Assembly: GCF_019112545.1 (NCBI RefSeq)
Contig: NW_025064896.1
Location: 68,702-132,701, forward strand
Direction: 5' to 3'
Source: Guyanagaster necrorhizus
Lineage: Eukaryota > Basidiomycota > Agaricomycetes > Agaricales > Physalacriaceae
DNA: 64,000 nt
In this document: positions 46,493 through 58,880 of the stretch, in pieces
Position numbering within the stretch: the first letter of the stretch is position 1
Layout of the letters: every line of letters begins with the position of its first letter
Notes under the pieces: model-generated
The model's database searches: none
The model's input: only the letters and a program-made list of their open reading frames with translations
What the model was told of the DNA's origin: nothing
Program-made: the position numbers and the translations under genes

Positions 46493-47024
46493 TATTAGGC
46501 CCAAACTCCACATGACTGATAACATGTGATAGACTAACAGAACCTTGCACTTTGGGTTATACTGTTAGAATTCACTGATGCACTACCAGCTTTCTGTGAT
46601 CAAGGTGTTAAGTAGTTGGCTCGAGATAGGATGGTGAAGAATAAACTTTAGTTCAAGACTGGGGTATTACAGTGAGAACTAAGCTACTTAAATACTGTTC
46701 TGTTATCGGTCTTTTAATAGCTATTTCACAAAAGATATTGTCTGTCATAGAGCTGTTACCCCTGCTATTGCCAGGCTCTCCACAAAAGCTGTTGTCTTGC
46801 TGTTATGCTGTTACCACTGCACTGCAGTTGGAGAACAAAAGGAGCATTGTCTCTCTCTTCACAGCACACAGCAACACAACAGGAGAGTGACCTGATTGGG
46901 TTGCTGAGCTAAGCATTCCCACAGTCCTAGATGCTGGTCTAAGCACTCTGACTAAGCAAAGATAGGGGTTATTCCTGAGGAAAAAAGGAAAAGAAAAGAG
47001 AAGAAAATGGGAAAAATCATAACA
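46493..47024 (-). repeat. G5 3' LTR
   Basis: TATTAGGCCC (TG changed to TA) ... AAATCATAACA, 532 bp. Next to it inside is the purine tract AAGGAGGAGGCAA on the minus strand. Confidence 0.9.
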
Positions 47025-47061
47025 TTGCCTCCTCCTTAAGACCATTATCCTGATGGTTTAG

Positions 47062-50000
47062 TTAGGGGAAGTCATCCTGGCCAGAAGGAGATGGCCGATC
47101 TGCTGGACCTCTTATCATTTGAGTGGCAGGCTTCAAATGAGTCGAAGGGGTGGTACATTACTCTTTGCTGTATGTCCCCACCATTTCTGGCTCATTCATT
47201 GCAGGGTCATCTTCATCGTCCTCTGTAACATGTCCTCTGCTGTCGGCAGGTTGGTTGATGTATATCTGGCTAGATGTAGCATCCTTTTCTGTTTTTGCCA
47301 TTCCTTGTTTCACAGATATAATGTTGAACATGACCCCCTTTGTGTCCACTTTGTTGATCTGGTGTTTGTAGTCATAAATTGCCTCTTTCGCATTCATATA
47401 CTTTTTGTTGACCCATTGGTTTGATTCTGGTCCATAGCCTTTCCAACTGACTGGGTAGTCAACAGTTGTTTTCATGTCTCTGCCTCATGCTTTAACCTTT
47501 CAGATTTTGTGGTTTAGCACTTCATCGATTTCATAATGTTCCTTGTCATTGATGAGTTCTGGTGGTGGTGGAGGTGGTCATTCTTGGTTTGAGAAGGCTG
47601 GAGCTACATATAGTGTCAATAATGTTTCATTGAAAACATTATGAATTTTCCAAGTTGTGGGAAGCTGCAACTTGTATGCGGAGTTGCTGATTTTAGCAAT
47701 GACCTTGAATGGTCCTGTCCATTTGTCTGCTAGTTTTTGTTTTGGTTGTGGGAGGTGGAGATTTGTTGTATCCAACCAGACTTTGTTGTTGGTTGAATAT
47801 TGATATGCTGGTTGATGATATTTGTTGTATTGCTTCTTTATTGTCATGGCGGCTTTCTCTAGTGCTGCCTTGGTTTCATCGTGGACCTTTGCCATTGTTG
47901 TTGCAAAGTCCACCAATGCTGGTGTGGTTGTGTGTATCCACTCTGTTTGTGCAACTGGTGGATTCCATCTGTAATTCATAAAGAATGGTGTTTTTTCCAT
48001 TGCTGAGTGAACTCTGTTATTGTGTTGGAATGCTGCCAATGCCAGCCATTTGGTCTAGTCGTCCTGTCAATAGCTGATGAAAAGTTGCAAGTACTTTTCA
48101 ATTTCCTGGTTAGCCCATTCTATTTGGCCATCCGTCTGTGGGTGATATGCTGTTGAGGCATTTCGCTTGATGTTGAGGAGCTGGTATAAGTCATCCAGGA
48201 ATTTGGACACAAATTGTGGTCCTCTGTCTGAAATCACTATCTGAGGCATGCCATACTTTGCATAAACCTCATCATGTAGGATTTTTGCTCATCCTTCTGA
48301 TGTTAATTCCATTGAACAGGTGATCAGTATGATCACCTTCGAGAAGCGATTGACAATGACAATGATTGCATCATAGCCTTCACTTTCAGAAAGTCCAGTT
48401 ATCATATCCACTGAAATGTGGGTCCATGGTGATAAAGGGACCTCATTTGGGTGGAGTGGCACTGCTCTGGATTGTGTTGAAGTCTTGCTGCATTGGCAGA
48501 CCTCACAAGCCTTGACATATTAGATGATATCATAGTCTATTTTTGGCCACCAATATTCCCTCAAGACTAATTCCTTTGTTTTCATGATCTCTGGGTGTCT
48601 GGCAGTCATGTGATCATGGCAGGTGGCAATAATGTCACCTTGAAGTCCCTGATCCCTTAGGATATAGATCCATTCATCATAGCAGATCAAACCCCCTTCT
48701 TTTTTCAGTCCTCATTCATGATTGAGAGATGGGGTGATCCTTTGATCCCACTTATGGGGATCCCAGGTGGTGCTCTTGATGCGTTTATGCATCTCCTCCT
48801 CTGTCAGCATGATCATTGCCCAGAAGTGTTCTGGTCATAGTAATACAACCTCTTTGTTATCATCTCCTCCTTGATTATGATCTGCCCAACAGCTGAGGAA
48901 GTTGGCCTTCTTGTTGGCCACTCCAGCCTTGTGATAGAGTGTATATTTATATTCTGATAACTCTGTAACCCATCTAGCTTGTCTGTGATTAAGCTTCTGC
49001 GGTTGTTGGAAGTATTGGAGGTTCTGATGATCCATCCAGATCTCAAAGACATTGCTGGCTCCAATGAGATAATGTCACCATTTGGCAAGGGTGAGCATTA
49101 TGGTGAGAAGTTCCTTGTTATAGATCTCATAGTTATGCTCAGTTATGATGAGCGCTTTTAACATAAAGATGACAGGTCACTATTTGCCATCCTGTTCCTG
49201 TGAGAGCATGGCTCTGATAGCACCTTTGCTAGAGTCAGCCTCCACTTGGAACTTTCCATCCTGGCTAGGTATTGCTAGGATGACATCCTCAGCTAGTCAG
49301 CATTTAAGATTGTTAAACACCTCCCATTGAAAAATTCCTCAGTCCCATGGGGAATTTCTGGTTAGTTGTGTCATTGGTCAGACGATTTTGCTGTAATCTC
49401 AGATAAATCATCAATAGAAGTTGGTGAATCCTAAAAAGGATTGCAGTTCCTTTTTCTTGGTCAGTTCTGGCCATTCAGTTACCCCTGCCACTTTGACAGG
49501 ATCCATCCTGATGCTTCCTTCACTGATAATGACTCTGAGGTATTCAGTCTCTAGTACCTCAAATTCGCACTTTTCAGCTTTGAGAAAAAGTTGATGTTTC
49601 CTCATCAGGGATAGTACCTGACATACCATCTTTCTGTGTTCCTCCTTGGTTTTGGATATAATAAGTATATCATCCAAGTAGATTGTTATCTTTCCCATGG
49701 CAATGAGATCTTTAAAGATATCATTCATCATCCACTGGAAGGTGGTGGGTGAATTGGTGAGTCCGAAGAATATAACCATTGGTTTGAACAAACTGTAATT
49801 AGTTCAAAAAGCAGCCTTCCATTCATCACCTTCTTTGATTTGTATGTTGTTGTACCCCCACTGGATGTCTAATTTGGTGTAGTACTTGGCACCTCAGAGT
49901 TTGTCCATCAACTCCAAAATTAAAGAAAGCGGATAACAGTTTTTGATCATCATCTCATTAAGCTTCTGATAATCCTGTACCGGTTGGAGTTTCCCATTCT

Positions 50001-51420
50001 TCTTTTTGATGAAAAAGAAGGGTGATGCCATGGGCAATTTTGATGGCCAGATCCTTCCACTTGATAAATTCTCTTCAAGGAATTTATCCAGTTCCTGTTG
50101 TTTATGATTGCCAAGTGGGTAGCACTTGCAATCTAGGTTGGTGTTTGCATTGGGGATTAATTCAATGGCATGGTCCCAGGGTTTTGCATCAGGTAGTTCA
50201 TCGAAACTCTCTTTTTCAAATAAATCCTGATAATCACATGCCTATTTGGATACCATTTCTTTGAATGTTTTTTCCTCCTTTCCAGCATTGGCCTTTGCAG
50301 CTAGGTCATTAGCATGGTGCATTGCTTTAATGCTAATGGCTCTTTGTAGGTCAACAGTGAGAATGGTCTCACTGTCTTCCATTTCTTCATCCTACTGGTC
50401 CTTGAGATCTTCATCTGATAGTTCAAATGGAATCTTCTGGCAGCGACATCGAGCGAAAATGATGCAGCTGGTCTTCCAGTTGATTAGCGGGTTGTGTTGG
50501 ATTAGCCAATCATGACCAAGGAACACCTCCTTGGTTCCTAGGTCAGTTACTGCCAGGTCAATTCATTCTGAGTGATCGCCGATGATGAGCCTAAGCTCCA
50601 TGTATTCAGTGATTGACCCGGCCTGGTTCTTTGTTCTGTCTGCATTATAAACTGGAATGGGTGCCACTGTTGCCTGAGTGGGAAGTTTATGCTTGTTGAT
50701 GAAGGCTCAATTAATTGAGCTTCCTGTGCAGCCACTGTCAATTAGGACAGTGACTGCATGGGTAGATCGAGATGTCAACGTCTCGATCTGGGCCTTGGTT
50801 AATAAGTCCTGCCCTGGAGATTTGGCTTGTCAGATGAATTTTCATGGTCCATGTAACTTGTCTAGCCATTCCAGGGCCTGGCATCATTCCGCAGCCTGCA
50901 TTCCAGTGATCATCTGGTCAATTACTTCTTTGGCTCAGGTCTTATGTACCCAATTCTTGAGTACTGCCTTAGCTGTTGCTTCATCCTTGGCATCTTTGAT
51001 GGCTTGCCAGGTCCATTCAGTGTCGAATGGTTTGAGCCAGATGATGGGACTCTCTGTCCCAGTTTGGCCCAAGGGCGATTGAGTCTTCCTATTCTTATTG
51101 TTAGTTTGATGAACTTTTTGTGATGACACACCTTTGGGGCTCTCTGCCCCTCTTCGGCCTGTAGGCAATTGAGTTTTTGAAATAAGTTCCTTAGGTGATT
51201 CTGTGTTATGAGTGATAAAGTCAGGTATATTTGAATGCACACATAATTTAGTCATAGGTGGAGTATCTACAGAGTCAGTTTGTCCAGCAAACAATTGTGA
51301 CACTTTGCTTGAGTCCTTGACCAAGTCAGCAGAATTGCTTACTGCTTGGCCCAATCTTTTTCCTCCTCAGGCTTATCATCCCACCCAAGGTCTTCTTCTT
51401 CCTTTATGAGTTCGGCAATC
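47062..51420 (-). pseudogene. G5 pol with C-terminal tail beyond the chromodomain
   Basis: Protease D-S-G-C-T-G at 50722-50739. RT about 50060-49411, YLDD at 49669-49680. RNase H about 49340-48900. Integrase about 48700-47600 (V-I-S-D-R-G-P-Q-F and Q-T-D-G-Q-I-E, where catalytic QTE has become QIE but Glu is kept). Chromodomain about 47560-47340 (P-V-S-W-K-G-Y-G-P-E-S-N-Q-W-V-N). Unlike G2 and G4, the frame continues about 100 codons past the chromodomain to TAA at 47064-47062, an acidic and Pro-containing tail (T-E-D-D-E-D-D-P-A). Several in-frame stops. Confidence 0.82.
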
Positions 51421-54337
51421 TGTGCTTGAATGTTCTCCTGTATATGCTTATTCTTCTTCTGTGGACAGTTTCATGCCATGTGGCCCCTTTGGCCACAGTT
51501 GAAACATTTCCCCTCCTTCTTGAGGCAATCCACATCCATTGGCTGACCTGTTCCAGTATATGTTATGCCTGTACCGGTTTGCTTTGTTCCATAAGAAGTT
51601 GGGGCTGAGCTGCTGGGCTTGGCAGATGTGGTCATGTTGGAGGTGGAGGGCTTCAGGCCCTGTCCCTGACTTTGATGGCTGTAGGCCAAGGTGACTGCTT
51701 CTGCCTTCTGTTGTTGCCATTTCTTGTACATAGTGATGATTCGGCTCTTCCACTCGTTATAGCCCAGGAGAATGTCTTGGCCAATATCTGAAATGGTAAT
51801 AAGGTAATGGGATGGTAATCCCATTTTCATATATTTGACCATTTGTCTGGTGTCGGCAGTGTCTTCTCGAACTCCAGCAAGTGTGCTGAGCCACTCCAAT
51901 TCATCGAAATACTCTGTGGCTGGTCTCCCAGCCATCTTGAACTCCTTCATCTTCTGTTTGTGGACCTCCTAAATGGCAGGGTCCATGAATTTATCCCTAA
52001 TCATTTGTTTGAAGATCAGCCAAGTGGGATATTAATGATGGTCCCTGGTAGTAGACCAGAACGTGGGGGCAATCAAAACCCACCGTGTTTTAGCCTTGTC
52101 TGCCATGTGGGTGATGGCAAAAGTCACCTTGTACATGTCAGCAAGAAAATATGGGGCGAACACTTGGTAATATTAGTCACAATCAACCAGGAAGTGGTTT
52201 ATATCATTGGATGCTCCTCAAAAGAGATGGGGTTCAGCACAGAGAATCAGTTTTACTTGGAGGATTTGGGTGCCAGCATCAAGGGCAGGCATTGGATTTG
52301 GGAGTCTGCCATGAGGCAGCTGTGCCCATCCACTCGGGGGTCCTGGGAATGAGTGTAAAGATCCATTATCAGTGATGGGACTCCCTGGCTTTGGGGCTTC
52401 CTTTCACATGATTCTCCCATTTCTAATAGTCCAGCCCTGGGCAAGCGCTTCAGGGTTGTCTTCTGTCAGGGGAGGTGGTTCAGATGCATTTCCTCCACTG
52501 CCTTCAGCCTCGTCTGGAGGTAGCTGCCTGGTGAATGGTTATGGGAAGAGTGACAGTCTCCATAAGCTGGGATGTTGTCAGTCTGCCTATAGTCAGCTCC
52601 TGGCAAGCCAAGATGCTATGCTGCAGATGGCCGACATGGTGAATGAATATTGAGAGGATGCTGTTCAGATTGATGATGCTGTGTCTGCCATTTTGGATGG
52701 CATTACACTCGGTGTCTACATTCTTGGTGCCATTCTTCTGTCATACTTTGGCTTGTATGGTGGTAATAGTCCCATCTGATAATGTGAATATCTTTGATTA
52801 AAGTTAAAAATGGCCTGCTCAGTGGCTGCATACTGTAAAATCTCTTCTTTTTCAATAAAATCAGTGAAAGTATACCTCTGTCCTAAGGACAATCTTAACC
52901 AGAGATCGTCCTTCTATAATTCAGCTACCTGCTCCTGATACAGTTGAGTGAAATCCTCTTTCCATGCCTTGTGCACCTCCCATCATAATTCTTCTTCTGT
53001 CAGCAGTTTGAATTCTTTCTTCCAGCTAGAGAGCAGGACCTCATCCCTCCTGTTGGGGTCTGCCTCCTCAGCCTCATCATCTGCATCGGTTGCCTCCTCA
53101 TCCTCAAGAAGAGAACTGCTGGGCAGGTCGTAGACTGCCAGCATGGTTGGGCTGGGGCTGCATACTAGGTCTGGTGTCACTGGGTCTGGAGTGAGGAGCA
53201 GACTGTTGCTCAGGCTGCTCTGGTGACTCCTCGACATTTGTTGCTGTTCTCGATGCTATTGCTCTGTGATACCAGCAGAAGTTTCTGTAAAACTTCAGGT
53301 TGAGGAAAAGAGCCACAAAGTTCCTGTTGAGGAACTTCTTGAGATCACTGGTGGAGTCGATACTCTTGTTGTCTCCCCTGATGGTCCCCCTCTCAGTGGG
53401 AATTCTATCCTCTCAGATTGGGATGTCCTCCATCTATGCAATGGTATTGGTCCCATAAGATAGTGGGTGGTTGTCATCAAGGTGGGGCTGGGTTTCCTCT
53501 TTGTGGTAGTCTGCCCAGGGGTCGGACTCAGTGGTGGGAGTGGCAGATTTCCTGAAGGGCGAGTCAGGGGTGGTAGTTCCAACATAAGTTGTGGTCTGGC
53601 TACCTCCCTCACCTCTTCTGTGCTCCTCTGCTGCTCATGCCTGGAGGTACCTCCTGAAGAGGGCATTCTCCCTTGTAATCTCATTGTCAATATGTGTCTG
53701 GTCCTGCCTGTACTCAGGAAGGTCTCAGGCACGTTGTACTGGGTTCTCTCTTGAGGGACCCAGGTCAATGGGGCTGATTGGTCGTGCTCTGCTTGGTATC
53801 ATTCATATGCTTTCTGCTCTGCTAATATTACCACCAACTGGGTGGCACTCTATTCTGTCAGCCTCAGTGGCAGCGACTCACCACTAGTGGTGCTTGTTGC
53901 TGTCGTTGTTTCAATAGGGGTCTCTCCTGTTATTAGTGTCACTGTTTTGTACTAGTGTGGTGTGTCGAGATCCCCAGCCCCTGGAACTCCCAGTTCCTCG
54001 AGCCATCCATGGGGCATCCAGGGAATCTCTAGCATGGCACCCAATGCCGGTGCTAGGAATGGGGCTTGTTGTTCTGGTTGCTGTGATACTGTGCTAGGGG
54101 GATGGGATGGGAGTGTTGGGTCTGGGTCATTGAAACCCTGCAGCCTAAGGGTTTCCAGGGTTTTGGATGACTGCCATTGGAGGTCGTGGGGAGTACATGT
54201 GCTGCTGATGCTGCTTCTCTTCTTCCCTAAGATGTTCCTCAGGTGAGGCTCATCTTCAGGATTGGATCCTTCTGCAGGTTGGAAGGACTGTCAGACAGAG
54301 GCAGAGATGTCATGGAAGGGGAGGTCTGGTGTGACAT
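51339..54337 (-). pseudogene. G5 gag
   Basis: ATG 54337, one base after the leader stop (TGA-A-ATG), beginning M-S-H-Q-T-S-P-S-M-T-S. Long N-terminal extension with an acidic patch near 53050-53110 (D-D-E-A-E-E-A-D). Gag core about 52250-51480, with Y-F-D-E-L-E-W-L. CCHC knuckle (C-FN-C-GQRG-H-MA*N-C) at 51465-51506 with one Arg codon now TGA. Stop TAA 51341-51339, with pol continuing in -1. Confidence 0.75.
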
Positions 54338-54338
54338 T

Positions 54339-54524
54339 TCAGAGTATGGTTCGAATGCATTGGAATTCATGATAGTGCCTGATTGTCCAAGCTATGATTG
54401 ATTGGCATCCACGGCACAGCTGTATGATCACCAATAGACCAATCAAGATTCCTATAATAGAAGCCAAGAGTTCAAAGAACTCATGGGTAAAGTTTGGGTC
54501 AGAAGGATTAAGGGCAGGGGGCAT
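54339..54524 (-). CDS. G5 leader micro-ORF: 61-aa membrane protein, intact
   Basis: ATG 54524 to TGA 54341-54339. M-P-P-A-L-N start, H-E-F-F-E, core LLASIIGILIGLLVIIQLC, then R-G-C-Q-S-I-I-A-W, R-H-Y-H-E-F-Q and I-R-T-I-L stop. It is close to the G2 copy although the surrounding gag has diverged more. The longer upstream frame begins at a non-ATG codon and is not needed. Confidence 0.72.
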   Translation of the reverse strand: MPPALNPSDPNFTHEFFELLASIIGILIGLLVIIQLCRGCQSIIAWTIRHYHEFQCIRTIL

Positions 54525-54580
54525 TCGGTTCCTCAGCACAATTGGGCTTGAGGAAGGGAAAAAGAAAGTCTCGAACTAAT

Positions 54581-55112
54581 TGTTAGGCTCAAACTCCATG
54601 TGACTGATAACATGTGATAGACTAACAGAACCTCGCACTTCGGGTTATACTGTTAGAATTCACTGATGCACTACCAGCTTTGTGTGATCAAGGCATTAAG
54701 CAGTTGGCTCAAGATAGAATGATGAAAAATAAACTTTAGTTCGAGACTGGAGTATTACAGTGAGAACTAAGCTACTTAAATACTGTTCTGTTATCGGTCT
54801 TTTAATAGCTGTTTCACAAAAGATATTGTCTGTCATAGAGCTGTTGCCTCTGCTGTTGCCAGGCTCTCCACAAAAGCTGTTGTCTTGCTGTTATGCTGTT
54901 ACCACTGCACTGCAGTTGGAGAACAAAAGGAGCATTGTCTCTCCCTTCACAGCACATAGCAATACAACAGGAGAGTGACCTGATTGGGTTGCTGAGCTAA
55001 GCGTTCCCATGGTCCTAGACACTGGTCTAAGCACCCTGACTAAGCAAAGATAGAGGTTGTTCCTGAGGAAAAAAGGAAAAGAAAAGAGAAGAAAATGGGA
55101 AAAATCATAACA
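54581..55112 (-). repeat. G5 5' LTR with self-priming pair
   Basis: TGTTAGGCTC ... AAATCATAACA, 532 bp. TTAGTTCGAGACT at 54736-54748 is the exact complement of the primer site, which reads AGTCTCGAACTAA on the plus strand at 54567-54579. Confidence 0.9.
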
Positions 55113-55530
55113 AATTCACAAATTATAGGGCTGGACATGTATCCAGCATATCATTGTGAAAGATAAGGACACTTGGATTGAGGTGGAGCATGCAGAATCA
55201 GGTGTTTGTCAAGCTGGTCAGAGAGATGTTGTCAATGTTTCCATCATGGTTAAAGTCCTTATATGGTGTTTTGCTGATGCTGCTGTTATTACAGAATTAC
55301 AAGATGATTTAAATCTCACCAATGCATTGTTCACAAAGTCAGAGCCTTTTAGCTGGGCAGATGATATTTCTTCCATCTCTATTCATTCAATAACACCTCT
55401 TGTCTCATCAACACTTCCACTAAGGGATATTTCATGTCTCTCTTCAGATGCTCAGAAACTGTTTGCAAAGTTACAACACTGCTTAAAGAACAACTCTACT
55501 CAGCAACAGCATAGTATAAGACATAACTGA

Positions 55531-58139
55531 TTTAAGTATCAAGTGCCAGTTCAACAGCACTTTAATTGACAGTCATCTCAGTTGTCTGCATCATTGTGCT
55601 GGATTCATAGTTTGACTACATAAGCTTCTTCATTGAACTGAACTGGTGATCAATGGCTGTTTCATTTGTGAGATGCTTTGGAGGATCTGGATTGATTCAG
55701 AAAATGAGACTTTCTTTCTTTTTGGCTTTTCTTGCATGCTGTAGGAGGTGATGGCAATATGGAGGTGTCATCTGATTGTAAAGAGCCACATGGGAGCATT
55801 GGCATAGTTTGGTTTCTCTGAGATCATGTGTTGCATTGCCATAGATTTTCACTTGTCTATAGCTACAACTGAGACCATCACTAGCTATTACTGATTTTCT
55901 CTCTTGGACCTAGTGATATAGTTCCACTAAAGCAAATTATGAACTGTTATCTATTAGTAACTTTGGTCCACAAAAGTAATAGCTGTCCTCCTGGATGGTG
56001 ACTCATACAAAGGCTGAGTTGTGTAAAATACATGTTACAGTCATTTACCATGACATTAGCAAAGGTTACCATGCTATGGTCAGTGTGCCTTTCAAATCTA
56101 ATGCATTTTTGATCATGGAAGATGGTCAATTTGCTGATGATTCATCAGTCAATAGAAATATCCTAATTTCTGAATCTAATATATTAAGGCATGAGCCACT
56201 GGAAATGGAGTTTATGATATGAAGTACAAAGTGAAAACAAGTTTGGATAAGCAATTATAATATTGCCATTATTGCACTATACAACCACAGAAAGGCACTC
56301 ATTGGTATTGTGCTTTATTTCTGCAATGGCAATAATATAGAACCCTTTATCATGATAATAACAGCACTGAGTAGATGGCAGGAAAGTAGAAAGATTATCA
56401 CATGCATATTATATCATGCTAATATGACTATCAAGATAGATTTTTGGTGAGTGCATCATATGATTTTTCTTGAAATAAGATTTTCCAGGTAAGGAAGCTC
56501 AACAAGTTTGCTGGAGAAATTTAGCAAAAGTGTTGGAATCTGCAAGATAATTCAAGAAATCTGGCATCCTGGCATGCTGAATAAGGAAAAAATCTGAGAG
56601 AAATTGATGGAATTAGATAGAAATTACTGAAAAAGATATAGTCTAGTATAAATATGAGAAGTCAATGGGGAAACTCCTTAGAGAGTTTGTAACCCAAAGA
56701 TTAAAGATCTTAAAAGCATGTTCTCTGAATACAGTCTAAATCTCAACAAGAAGGACTATTGGTAATAATAGTGATAGTCTTGGCTGAAAATACTTTCTGG
56801 AGTATATCAAGGATTACACTATTAGACAAGTACTTGATTTGGAAGAGAAAGAAAGCTGACAAAAGTCAACTCCATGATATGTCACAGCCAAGGTGAAATA
56901 TTGAAAAAGCTGATCTTAGAGACATCAGATGGGAACTTGAGAAAGAGATGTCAGAATGGGAATAGAGGACTTCAGAGAATGGAAGATAGACAGAGAGGCA
57001 TAAGAACTGAATAAAGTCAATTCCATGCAAGGAGAATAGCTAGCCTGCTCAATGAAGAGATTCCTCCTTGTTATATATTGCTATATGAATGTAAGACCTT
57101 TGAAGCATGAGCCCAAGCATGTACAGTGATTGCACATACTATTCATATCAGAGTCATGGCTTAGCAGTATCCAGCACTAATAACTAGACATATGCAATAA
57201 TTCCCACTATGATTCTTTCAGTAGATTGAGTCACTGAGTGAAGGACAATCTCCAGGTCTATAAGACTACTATGAATATGAGGATTCAACTCCTCAGAGAA
57301 CAATTGATCTAACTGCATTTTATTTGTGTTTAGCCTTGACCTCTTTCACAGAAGTTGACTCTAGTAGTGCAATTGAAGGAACATGAGTAGAACATATAGA
57401 ATTATGATATGTATTGGAATTATACAATCAATCTTACTTTACTTACATCCATATAGATCTCTATAGTTGCAGTGCTGTGCCTTGAGACCTTGGATTCAAG
57501 ACTGCTTGATTCTCAAAGAATCTCACTCAACACTATAATATTGCCATGTTATACTATCTGAGTAAGAGGAGTAGGAATAATTGAATTCTTATATTGGTGG
57601 ACACATTGGAACCCAGATCCTATAGTAACATCAACAACTGATCTTTGTGAACAGCTAATTATCTTTTTGATGCTTTCTTCCTAGAGCTCACAACATTTGG
57701 AGCTTTGCCCAGAAGAATGATAATTCTTATTAAACTGACACAATAATTGCTACTCACAATGATGACTCATCAGAAGATGTCTCATCCATCTTGAAGCCAT
57801 GAAACTTCATGATTTCAAGGAAGAGGAATCCAACCATACTATTATCAATCTTTTCTCAACATTTGACTATTATTTGGAGCTGCTATGATCATATTATCAC
57901 CTCAGATCAGACTCCCCAGAGTTGACAAGACTGAAGAACCATCATTGAATCACCTCCACATAAAACCATCATAAAACTCTCCTATAAGCCAGCTATTACT
58001 GTGATTTGTTAGTAATGATGAAAATGAGGAGGCCTCCATCTTGAACAATGTTGTCTACTTCAGTAACTGCAATTTGAAGCCTCAGAACATTCTTGACACT
58101 GACAATTGAGCTCTTTCAAACCAAGCATGATTCTGTTTA
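55531..58139. other. CpG-poor decayed DNA; flank repeat at 55782-55925
   Basis: No intact gene. 55782-55925 is a second copy, in the same orientation, of the sequence that precedes the unknown gene (about 17805-17913 joined to 43272-43325). It serves as the empty site for G1 (CTGAGACCATCACTAG). The rest is AT-rich with short frames. Confidence 0.55.
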
Positions 58140-58880
58140 ATAGAGGAGCATTACATCTTCTTAGTGAAGACTATGGATGACTTGCAGGACTTTCTGAACC
58201 AGGCTGGCCAGCTGTTAGATCAAACCAAGGTTTACCAGATTGACTCAAAGTTGGTTTTCTGTAGCATTTTCTGTAGCATCTTCAGAGGGACTAAGGACTT
58301 ACAAAGTCTTAATGTTGCATGAAACAGAATCCAAACTCAGTTTAGTCTAGAAAACAAGCATTTGTACAAGTATGCCAACTAATACAACTCTGATATTATT
58401 CTTGCTTCACCTGTTTCAATGGCATCCAAGTTATACTCTCCCTTAGTTCACACTGAGAAAGATACTGAGAAACTCAGATACCTCTATTCAGACATCTCTC
58501 ACTATCATAATCAGCTTGATGAATCACAATGAGCACTCCATTTCATAGGCTTAATTTAAGCAACTGTGATCCCTTTTATATTCAACAGATAAGTTCTTTT
58601 TGATACCACCTAGGAGTCAGATCAGTTGATACATGCCATGCATGCCTATTTCAGCATAGCATTCATGCCCTGTAGTTATATTAATGATCTTGGATTCTTG
58701 TTATGTGAAGAGATTGACTTATGCATTAGCAAAATCCATATAAATAACATGCTGCAGAGTTTAGATGCTGGGCATCACAAGTATATCCCTGTGCAGGCAT
58801 GTCAATGCAATGTTAATATGAGCTTATAGCATCCACTGAATTAGCCAAAATCTTCATGTCTTCAACTGGCCTCTGGTCTT
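58140..58880 (+). pseudogene. Decayed coding sequence, function unknown
   Basis: One plus-strand frame reads for about 245 codons, interrupted by TGA, TAA and TAG at likely CGA/CAA/CAG sites. Pieces: E-E-H-Y-I-F-L-V-K-T-M-D-D-L-Q-D-F-L, Y-S-P-L-V-H-T-E-K-D-T-E-K-L, H-A-Y-F-S-I-A-F-M-P-C-S-Y-I-N-D-L-G-F and H-K-Y-I-P-V-Q-A-C-Q-C. I recognise no family. Confidence 0.35.

Larger units (their letters stand above)
46493..55112 (-). mobile_element. G5: complete Ty3/gypsy chromovirus
   Basis: Flanked by AATTC on both sides (46488-46492, 55113-55117). Both LTRs are 532 bp (46493-47024, 54581-55112) and differ mainly by transitions. Leader, gag and pol are all recognisable. It retains some CpG, fewer than G2. 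Confidence 0.92.
44065..55153 (-). mobile_element. Repeat X, copy X3 (inverted, heavily interrupted)
   Basis: Ends TGATATGC at 44065 and ..GCATATCA at 55153, flanked by TTGT on both sides (44061-44064, 55154-55157). It follows the X2 sequence in reverse and is interrupted by solo LTRs at 44433 and 45300 and by G5 at 46493-55112. It lies inside the unknown gene above. Confidence 0.85.
43439..55530 (+). pseudogene. Unknown 333-codon gene split by 11 kb of nested insertions
   Basis: I do not recognise the family. Reading frame 43439-44064 (626 nt, from ATG) continues exactly in frame at 55158-55530 (373 nt) once repeat X3 and one TSD copy are removed. The total is 999 nt, 332 aa. The N-terminus is Thr-rich then Lys-rich (KKKSKKKS). 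The middle is charged and helical with coiled-coil character (E-E-E-N-S-Y-F-S-A-L-R-N-M-E-Q-A-E-Y-Q, Y-Y-D-D-L-K-E-R-W-L-K-V-E-K). After the break come D-K-D-T-W-I-E-V-E-H-A-E-S-G and a Ser/Thr-rich C-terminus. Five in-frame stops occur in the first part, at likely former CAA/CGA codons. A 5' UTR-like CT-rich stretch precedes the ATG. No nucleic-acid enzyme motif is visible. Confidence 0.6.

Noticed and set aside
52372..52780. Plus-strand ORF with a hydrophobic C-terminus opposite G5 gag
   Set aside because: It looked like a membrane protein, but it is antisense to conserved gag, has an internal stop and is not matched in G2 or G4.
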